From contig CAZJLP010000087.1 of assembly GCA_964546955.1 (NCBI GenBank), positions 1 through 10,731 of the forward strand: a stretch of 10,731 nt of DNA, written 5' to 3'. Position numbers and translations under genes: made by a program. The stretch comes from CAZJLP01 sp964546955 (GTDB lineage Bacteria > Verrucomicrobiota > Verrucomicrobiia > Opitutales > Opitutaceae). Below the pieces are notes generated by a model that was not told where the DNA came from, did no database searches, and saw nothing but the letters and a program-made list of their open reading frames with translations. The first letter of the stretch is position 1. Each line of letters opens with the position of its first letter. This document shows, piece by piece, positions 1 through 5,176 of the stretch.

Positions 1-110
1 TCCGTTGTAGGGACACGAGAACGAGTACGAATAGTTGCGGACTTGTGGTGGAAATGACATTTTAACCTCCACACTCCCACCCTTCTTCGCTTTCCTCTCT
101 TCAACTCCGC
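1..110. other. Left-edge leader upstream of aroQ
   Basis: No full gene fits here. One + frame is open from base 1 to a TGA at 55-57 and would give an 18-residue tail ending in LWWK. It could be the C-terminus of an upstream gene, but 18 codons cannot prove that. Bases 44-51 and 66-73 form an inverted repeat of eight positions with one T-T mismatch. The inner AAA (52-54) and TTT (60-62) can extend the stem. It could be a weak terminator of an upstream gene or a leader hairpin of aroQ. The 25 bases before the aroQ ATG are pyrimidine-rich, with no Shine-Dalgarno sequence. Confidence 0.4.
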
Positions 111-551
111 ATGAAAAAGATCGCGATCCTTAACGGCCCGAATCTTGACCGACTGGGAAAACGTGAACCCGAGATCTACGGGTCGACCACCCTAGCGGAT
201 CTGGAGAAGCAACTGCGGGCAGAGTTTGGGAATGCCGCTCAGCTGGAGTTTTTCCAATCCAATCACGAAGGCGCGTTGATCGACCGCATCGCGGCGCTCG
301 CCGATGCCAAAGCCGATGGCATTGTGCTCAACCCGGGGGCCTTCACGCACACCAGTGTCGCTTTGCGAGATGCCCTCCTCGGCGCGCATCTGCCCGCCGT
401 GGAAGTGCACATTTCGAACATCTACAAGCGCGAGGAGTTTCGCCACAAGTCTCTGACCGCCGCGGCGTGCGTCGCCGTGATCAGCGGACTCGGCCTCGAG
501 GGGTATCACGCCGCCCTGCGCTTTCTTCTGAAGTCGTCGGCCCGCCCCTAA
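111..551 (+). CDS. aroQ: Type II 3-dehydroquinate dehydratase
   Basis: This cytoplasmic shikimate-pathway enzyme dehydrates 3-dehydroquinate to 3-dehydroshikimate, on the way to chorismate and the aromatic amino acids. Type II enzymes are small flavodoxin-like proteins that assemble as dodecamers. At 146 residues the length is typical. The N-terminal GPNLDRLG motif is at 9-16. The active-site lid contains Arg18 and the catalytic Tyr23 (in EIYG). The FFQSNHEG motif is at 47-54 and the substrate-binding NPGAFTHTS at 74-82. EVHISN (98-103) carries the catalytic His100, and Arg111 lies in FRHKS. All expected active-site residues are present, so it should be active. The ATG at 111 gives the normal N-terminus, although no Shine-Dalgarno sequence precedes it. 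The next gene begins 13 nt after the stop, so the two are probably cotranscribed. Confidence 0.97.
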   Translation: MKKIAILNGPNLDRLGKREPEIYGSTTLADLEKQLRAEFGNAAQLEFFQSNHEGALIDRIAALADAKADGIVLNPGAFTHTSVALRDALLGAHLPAVEVHISNIYKREEFRHKSLTAAACVAVISGLGLEGYHAALRFLLKSSARP

Positions 552-564
552 ACGGCAGCAGCGC

Positions 565-1104
565 ATGCCGTACAATGCATCCCGGACGGGCGCGACCGCG
601 CTGACGTCGACTTCCTCCGCCTTCCGGTGGCACGTTTGCCACACCAAACCCCGCTGCGAAAAAAAATTCGCCGCGCTCATGGAAGTGGAGGACTTCAACT
701 ATTACCTCCCTCTCATCGAGAGCGTCCGGGCGTACGGCCGACAAACCAAACGCTTCACGAAGCCGCTTTTCCCGGGCTACGTGTTCGTGCATTTGCCCGT
801 CACGGAAAAAAACCGCATTTATCAGCAGGACCTTCTCGCCCGCGCGTTCGCGGTCGAGGACGAAGCCCGTTTTATCCAGCAGCTCGACGATGTCCGCGCG
901 ATCGTTGCGTCGGGCCTGGCCCTAAGCGTCCACCCCCTTGTGAAACGAGGCTCCGCGGTCAAGGTGATCGGCGGCCCTCTGCACGGCCTGGAAGGAACCG
1001 TCGACGACCCGCTCGATCCGCAGGGCATCGTCGTGGCGATTGACGTGCTTCAACAAGGCCTTCTGGTCAAACTGCCCTTGGAAAGCCTGCGCCCGCTGCC
1101 CTGA
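565..1104 (+). CDS. NusG-like transcription factor (UpxY/RfaH-like class)
   Basis: This 179-residue protein has an NGN domain from about residue 21 (W22, then HTKPRCEKK) to about 120, with the hallmark PLFPGYVFV near 68-76. A C-terminal KOW-type domain follows, with GSAVKVIGGPLHGLEGTV at about 129-146. NusG-family proteins bind the clamp helices of RNA polymerase and modulate pausing and termination; specialised paralogues (RfaH, UpxY, LoaP) act on particular operons. The general nusG normally sits in a secE-nusG-rplK cluster, so its place beside aroQ suggests a specialised paralogue. No polysaccharide genes lie nearby to name a target. The first 20 residues are Ser/Thr/Ala-rich and poorly conserved in type, so the start could lie slightly downstream. 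The coding sequence contains runs of 8 A (659-666) and 7 A (near 806-812). The family call is firm; the target is unknown. Confidence 0.9.
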   Translation: MPYNASRTGATALTSTSSAFRWHVCHTKPRCEKKFAALMEVEDFNYYLPLIESVRAYGRQTKRFTKPLFPGYVFVHLPVTEKNRIYQQDLLARAFAVEDEARFIQQLDDVRAIVASGLALSVHPLVKRGSAVKVIGGPLHGLEGTVDDPLDPQGIVVAIDVLQQGLLVKLPLESLRPLP

Positions 1105-1253
1105 CACGCTGCCGCGCGTCACGGTTTTAAGTTGGATTTTGGGTTGCCTAACCTCGATAGCTTAACGCGTTCTCTGTGTTGCAGAAGGCCTCCGAAAGGC
1201 GGTCCACTCAGCAACTCAAAACCAAAACTCAGAACCCAAAACCGCCAGCGGCA
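1105..1253. repeat. Imperfect inverted repeat between convergent genes
   Basis: This space separates the convergent 3' ends of the NusG-like gene and clpX. The left arm (about 1122-1148) is a GGTTTT/GGGTTG-rich stretch. The right arm (about 1209-1243) is its approximate reverse complement with an 8-nt length difference. Between them, 1187-1205 can fold into a short stem with one mismatch, one bulge and a GAAA tetraloop (1194-1197). The right arm read on the - strand is a tandem-like series of GGTTTTG/GAGTTTTG units starting just after the clpX stop. A CCG/CGG mini-stem followed by TTTT near 1239-1250 could help terminate clpX. A bidirectional terminator is the simplest reading. An interspersed repeat is the alternative. 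Confidence 0.5.
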
Positions 1254-2549
1254 CTAGGCCGCGTCCTGATTGCTCTCCGCCTTGCCCGCTTTCTTCAGCA
1301 TGGGACGGCGCTTTCCGGCGACCACGCCGGCGTCGACCACGACTTCGCTCACGTCGTCGCGCTGCGGCAGTTCGTACATCACTTCAAGCATGAGCGTCTC
1401 CATGATCGAGCGGAGCGCCCGCGCCCCGGTCTTGAGTTCGATCGCTTTCTGCGCGATCGCCTTGACCGCGTCGGACGTGAAACGCAGCCGAACTCCGTCC
1501 ATGGCGAAGAGCTTCGAATACTGCTTCACCATCGCGTTCTTCGTGCGTAGCAAAATCTTTTCCAAATCGGCGACCTGCAGTTGGTCCAGCACCGAAACGA
1601 CGGGCAAGCGGCCAATGAACTCGGGAATCATGCCGAAGCGGATCAGGTCCTCCGGAGCGAGCGACTTCATCATCTGCTCGGGATCGAGGGCCGCGTCGTG
1701 CTGCGATTTGATCGCCGAGTAGCCCACACTCCGTTGGCCCAAACGCCGTTGAACGATCTGGTCCAGGCCGACAAACGCCCCCCCGCAAATGAACAGGATG
1801 TTAGCCGTGTTTACCTGCACGTACTCCTGATTGGGATGCTTGCGGCCGCCCTGAGGCGGAACGTTGCAAACCGTGCCCTCGAGAATCTTCAGCAAGGCCT
1901 GTTGGACGCCTTCACCCGAAACGTCGCGCGTGATCGAAACGTTTTCCGTCTTGCGACCGATCTTGTCGATTTCGTCGATGTAAATGATGCCGCATTCCGC
2001 CTTCTTTACGTCGTAATTAGCGGACTGCAGCAGCCGCAAAACGACGTTTTCGACGTCTTCGCCAACGTAACCCGCTTCTGTCAGGGTGGTGGCATCGGAA
2101 ATCGCGAAGGGTACGTCCAAGATCTTAGCCAAGGTACGCGCCAACAACGTCTTACCTGAACCTGTTGGGCCGGCGAGCAGAATATTGCTTTTCTCTACCT
2201 CCACGTCGTTAAACTCGGGCGAAAGGGTGCTGCCGTCCTTGGCCGACTGCGACGAGTCGAACATCAGCCGTTTATAATGATTATAGACCGCGACGGAGAG
2301 AACCTTCTTCGCGTGGTCCTGCCCGATCACAAAATCGTCGAGCGTCTTCTTGATTTCCGAGGGTTTGACCAACCGGACGTTCGGGCGGGAATCTACCGCG
2401 GGTTGCTTAACCTCTCTGTCAATAATGGTCTTACACACGTTTACGCACGAGTCGCAGATGTAGACACCGGGACCTGCAATGATCTTTTTCACCTCCGCCT
2501 GCGACTTGCCGCAGAAGGAGCAGAGGGTCATGCGTGAAGACTTGGCCAT
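1254..2549 (-). CDS. clpX: ATP-dependent Clp protease ATP-binding subunit ClpX
   Basis: This hexameric AAA+ unfoldase recognises tagged proteins and threads them into ClpP. It is 431 residues, close to the E. coli length of 424. The N-terminal zinc-binding domain has Cys10, Cys13, Cys32 and Cys35. Walker A GPTGSGKT is at 127-134, the pore-1 GYVG loop at 160-163, and Walker B with IDEID at 191-195. The pore-2 region RDVSGEG is at 208-214, the arginine finger Arg314 in PEFIGRLP, and sensor-2 Arg377 in KTGARALR. The usual ClpP-docking tripeptide IGF appears as VGY (275-277). The ATG at 2549 is chosen because MAKSSRMTLC matches the family start. The frame stays open upstream to 2699, but those 50 residues do not resemble ClpX. 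No clear Shine-Dalgarno sequence is present. It is the last gene of the tig-clpP-clpX cluster. Confidence 0.98.
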   Translation of the reverse strand: MAKSSRMTLCSFCGKSQAEVKKIIAGPGVYICDSCVNVCKTIIDREVKQPAVDSRPNVRLVKPSEIKKTLDDFVIGQDHAKKVLSVAVYNHYKRLMFDSSQSAKDGSTLSPEFNDVEVEKSNILLAGPTGSGKTLLARTLAKILDVPFAISDATTLTEAGYVGEDVENVVLRLLQSANYDVKKAECGIIYIDEIDKIGRKTENVSITRDVSGEGVQQALLKILEGTVCNVPPQGGRKHPNQEYVQVNTANILFICGGAFVGLDQIVQRRLGQRSVGYSAIKSQHDAALDPEQMMKSLAPEDLIRFGMIPEFIGRLPVVSVLDQLQVADLEKILLRTKNAMVKQYSKLFAMDGVRLRFTSDAVKAIAQKAIELKTGARALRSIMETLMLEVMYELPQRDDVSEVVVDAGVVAGKRRPMLKKAGKAESNQDAA

Positions 2550-2800
2550 ATACGTGTGGGGTGGAAAATGTCGGAGCGTAGCGCGAGAGCAACTTGGATT
2601 TGAGAACTGCCTACAATGTTCGCAGTTTCCTGACGAATGATGGGGGAAAGAACGATTGCCCTCGCAAGGCGGGCCCCGTGCGGAAGCCGGAAGGTCCAAT
2701 AAATGCGATAGTTCGCTAGAATAGGGGCAAAACGCACCGCGAAATCGAGCTCCGCCGTTCGGCTTGCAGGCGGAAATGGGGCACTTCGCCCACCGGAGCC
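2550..2800 (-). other. Long clpP-clpX intergenic region
   Basis: This 251-nt space lies between the clpP stop and the clpX start. The frames open here are short, rich in Cys, Pro and Arg, and match nothing I recognise, so I call no gene. On the - strand, a more AT-rich patch near 2695-2725 contains TATTCT- and TATCGC-like hexamers that could serve as a -10 element. No well-spaced -35 stands out. An internal promoter letting clpX be made separately from tig-clpP is plausible but unproven. Confidence 0.35.
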
Positions 2801-3424
2801 TCAGGCCGCGGTGGATACCGCCAGGGACTTCTCAGCCTCGCGGGTGGACTCTACCACGTGGTCCACCAAACCATAGTTCTTGGCCTCGGTCGCCGTCATG
2901 TAATAGTCGCGGTCAGAGTCCTTCTCGACCTGGTCGGGGGTCCTGCCGGTATGCTTTGCGAGCACCTCATTCAGCACCGTGCGCCACCGCAGAATTTCTT
3001 TAGCGGCAATCGCGATATCCGCAGCCTGGCCACCTGCTCCACCTGAAGGCTGGTGGATCATGACCCGGCTGTTCGGAAGCGCGAAACGCTTTCCCTTGGT
3101 GCCCGCGCCCAAAAGCACGGTTGCCATGCTTGCCGCCATGCCGATGCAGTAGGTCACCACATCGCACTGGAGGAAGTTCATGGTATCGTAGATCGCCATT
3201 CCGCCGGTCACTACACCCCCGGGCGAATTGATGTAGAGATGGATATCCTTTTTCGGATCGTCCATCTGCAGAAAGAGCAACTGAGCGATGACGTTGTTGG
3301 CAACGACGTCGTCGATGCCCGAGCCAATGAAAATGATGCGGTCCTTCAGCAGTCGACTGTAAATGTCGACCGGTCGGCTGTCGCGGCCATTCCCTTCCCA
3401 AACATGCGGCAGATAATAGCTCAC
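2801..3424 (-). CDS. clpP: ATP-dependent Clp protease proteolytic subunit ClpP
   Basis: This serine peptidase forms the 14-subunit degradation chamber that pairs with ClpX. From the GTG at 3424 the product is 207 residues, the family norm. It begins with a SYYLPHVWE-type N-terminus and then the conserved DIYSRLLKDRIIF segment. The catalytic Ser99 is in GMAASMAT, His124 in MIHQPSGG, and Asp173 in the DRDYYM segment; the His-Asp spacing equals that of the E. coli enzyme. INSPGG at about 65-70 forms the oxyanion-hole strand region. The frame is open 27 codons further upstream, into tig. The GTG is preferred because AAGGAA lies 7 nt upstream, the residue after it fits ClpP starts, and it leaves a clean 28-nt gap after the tig stop. 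It is probably cotranscribed with tig. Confidence 0.96.
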   Translation of the reverse strand: MSYYLPHVWEGNGRDSRPVDIYSRLLKDRIIFIGSGIDDVVANNVIAQLLFLQMDDPKKDIHLYINSPGGVVTGGMAIYDTMNFLQCDVVTYCIGMAASMATVLLGAGTKGKRFALPNSRVMIHQPSGGAGGQAADIAIAAKEILRWRTVLNEVLAKHTGRTPDQVEKDSDRDYYMTATEAKNYGLVDHVVESTREAEKSLAVSTAA

Positions 3425-3431
3425 AGAAGTA

Positions 3432-3437
3432 TTCCTT
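3432..3437 (-). promoter_or_regulatory. Ribosome binding site deciding the clpP GTG start
   Basis: On the - strand AAGGAA lies 7 nt before the GTG at 3422-3424. It is one of the few good Shine-Dalgarno matches in the window and is the main reason for choosing GTG over the upstream open frame. Confidence 0.7.
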
Positions 3438-3452
3438 GGGTTTTCGCGGACG

Positions 3453-4775
3453 TTACGACTTCGAGGGTGAAGTCGAGACGGTAGCCTTAGAGACCAGTAA
3501 ATCAAGGGTCTTGTCGAAAATGATCGACTGCTGGACCGCTCTGAGCCGCTCGCGATCGTTCGTGAGCTCCTTCACCAGCTTCTCGGGCTTCGTGTTGTTC
3601 ATCACGGATTCGCGGTAAATGAACGCGTCGATGTCTTTCTCGTTCACCGAGAGTTTTTCCTGCTCTGCGATCTTGGCGAGAATTAGCTGCGTTTTCACGC
3701 GCGCAGTTGCGGCTTTCTTGGCCCCTTCGAACAACTCTTTTTTGTCCTTCTCAAACTGCTCCTGCGGCACACCGCGGCGCATATTCTCCTCGATAAAATT
3801 CCGGAGCACATTTTGCGTTTCGCTCTCGACCATGCTCGCCGGCACGGAAAAATCGACGCGGCTGGCCAAAGCCTCGGTCACTTGCCGGCGCTGCGCCTGC
3901 CGGTTTTCATATTCCTTCCGGCCCTTGAGGTTGTTCCGGACCTTGGCTTTCAAACCTTCGAGGTCGTCGACTTGCTGCGCCTTGAAAAATTCCGCGTCCA
4001 TTTCCGGCAAAACGCGTTCGCGCACCTCTTGAATGTCGAGCGCGTAGCTCCCGGTCTTGCCCGCAAGCGCGGGGACCGCTGCAAATTCCGCCGGGAATAC
4101 GATTTCAACGGTCTTCTTGTCGCCTGCCTTTACTCCGCCCAGCTGATGGCCGAGGCCGGGGATCAATCCTTCCTGAGCTCCTTCCACTTCTTCCCAGGTC
4201 TGAGGGACCTTGGCGTAAATTTGCTTATCGGGCGCGATCTCGAGGATCGATTTTCCGTCGACGGTACCTTCATAGGCGAGTTTTACGTAATCGCCCTTCT
4301 GCGCCGCCCGGTCCGCGACTTTGAAGTCCGCGCGTTCGGCGCGCAGGCTCTCGATGACGGCCGTGACTTCTTCTTCCGTCGGGTCGACCGGCTGAACTTC
4401 CGTCGGCAGGCCGTTGTACTCGGGCAGGGTGAAGGTCGGACGAATGTCGACGGTGAAGGTGACGGTCGCCGCTTTGTCGTGCTCCACGGTGCCGGGCTCC
4501 ACTTCGGTCACGGACATCACGTCCAGCTTCGCCTGCTCCAAACCGCTGCGATACGCCTTGCTGACGATCTTCTGTTTGAATTCTTCTGTGATCTCCTTGC
4601 CGTAGTGCTTCGTGATCAGATTCGCCGGGGCCTTGCCCGGACGAAAGCCCGGCAGCCGCGCCATCTTCGCGAATTCCGCCACCGTCGCCTGGTGCTCGGC
4701 CGTGACTTCGCTCGGCTCGAGGGAGACAACAAGCTGTTTGCGGGTTTCGGAAACGTCTTTGATTTGGATGTTCAC
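3453..4775 (-). CDS. tig: Trigger factor, ribosome-associated chaperone and peptidyl-prolyl isomerase
   Basis: Trigger factor docks at the ribosome exit tunnel and shields nascent chains. The 440-residue product is close to the usual 430-450. The N-terminal ribosome-binding domain (about 1-115) carries GFRPGKAP at 43-50, at the same residue positions as the E. coli signature. The FKBP-like PPIase domain spans about 155-245 and begins with GDYVKLAYEGTVDGK (161-175). The rest is the long helical C-terminal chaperone domain, with many charged residues. The GTG at 4775 is chosen because NIQIKDVSETRKQL follows directly, which is the family N-terminus. The frame stays open upstream to 4958, but that extension is Ser/Pro/Arg-rich and looks non-coding. 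No purine-rich Shine-Dalgarno sequence precedes the GTG. It is the first gene of the tig-clpP-clpX cluster. Confidence 0.96.
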   Translation of the reverse strand: MNIQIKDVSETRKQLVVSLEPSEVTAEHQATVAEFAKMARLPGFRPGKAPANLITKHYGKEITEEFKQKIVSKAYRSGLEQAKLDVMSVTEVEPGTVEHDKAATVTFTVDIRPTFTLPEYNGLPTEVQPVDPTEEEVTAVIESLRAERADFKVADRAAQKGDYVKLAYEGTVDGKSILEIAPDKQIYAKVPQTWEEVEGAQEGLIPGLGHQLGGVKAGDKKTVEIVFPAEFAAVPALAGKTGSYALDIQEVRERVLPEMDAEFFKAQQVDDLEGLKAKVRNNLKGRKEYENRQAQRRQVTEALASRVDFSVPASMVESETQNVLRNFIEENMRRGVPQEQFEKDKKELFEGAKKAATARVKTQLILAKIAEQEKLSVNEKDIDAFIYRESVMNNTKPEKLVKELTNDRERLRAVQQSIIFDKTLDLLVSKATVSTSPSKS

Positions 4776-4816
4776 GGTGGTGGAAAAAGGAGAGTGAGGC
4801 GTTGTCAGAATTGGCC

Positions 4817-4846
4817 AAACTACGGAACGGGCCGCAGGTGGGTCAA
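4817..4846 (-). promoter_or_regulatory. Candidate sigma-70-type promoter for tig
   Basis: On the - strand TTGACC (4846-4841) lies 18 nt upstream of TAGTTT (4822-4817). The -35 matches consensus at five of six positions and the -10 at only three. Transcription would begin near 4810, giving a leader of about 35 nt before the tig GTG. The position fits, but the weak -10 keeps this tentative. Confidence 0.3.
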
Positions 4847-5007
4847 TGCTGGATTGAGTTCGAAGGCCAGACACAGCGAGTGACACAGAGCTCGCGGAGC
4901 GTACCCCAACCTTCCTCGACCTGCCCGTCTGCTCCAGGCCGAAGCCGGGTCCTGGCAATCACTGCACAGGCTGTTTACCTGCAACCTCTCTGTCCCCTCT
5001 GTATCAG

Positions 5008-5041
5008 CGCTCTGTGCCTCTGCGTTACCCTCCACAGAGCG
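5008..5041. repeat. Perfect 9-bp inverted repeat of CTCTGTG type
   Basis: CGCTCTGTG at 5008-5016 is matched by CACAGAGCG at 5033-5041, with a 16-nt loop. A related CACAGAGC stretch occurs nearby at about 4884-4891, and CTCTGT is seen again around 4987-5002. The hairpin has no following T-run, so it is not an obvious intrinsic terminator. Confidence 0.55.
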
Positions 5042-5176
5042 AACGGGCGCCGTCGCATTGCGCTGCCAATGATATTTGACTCGGACACGAATTGGGTTCG
5101 ATTGGAGCAACTTACCCGGCTGGCGGCTGCTTGGTTGCTCGGTCACTGCGTCGTTTTTCCCCTCGAATCCAAAGTC

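Larger units (their letters stand above)
4776..5176. other. Divergent intergenic region between tig and the GH3 gene
   Basis: This 401-nt stretch separates divergent genes. Long frames cross it in continuation of both flanking genes, but they lack family similarity and I read them as non-coding. It should hold the promoters for both tig and the GH3 gene. A candidate tig promoter is listed separately. I see no convincing promoter for the GH3 gene; a TTGACT at 5076-5081 has no good -10 partner. The middle (about 4869-5041) contains degenerate repeats of the CTCTGTG/CACAGAG kind. It includes a perfect 9-bp inverted repeat (5008-5016 with 5033-5041, 16-nt loop). Confidence 0.5.

Noticed and set aside
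2550..2699. 50-codon upstream extension of clpX
   Set aside because: The family N-terminus with its zinc-binding cysteines begins right after the ATG at 2549, and the extension does not resemble ClpX.
3813..4883. 356-codon + strand open frame opposite tig
   Set aside because: It is antisense to a certain gene. Its composition (Arg, Phe, Leu, Asp rich) is that of a GC-driven shadow frame with no recognisable motif.
4802..5176. 125-codon upstream extension of the GH3 reading frame
   Set aside because: It lies before a clear signal peptide that begins at 5177, contains low-complexity Cys/Ser/Arg-rich sequence and covers the tig promoter region.
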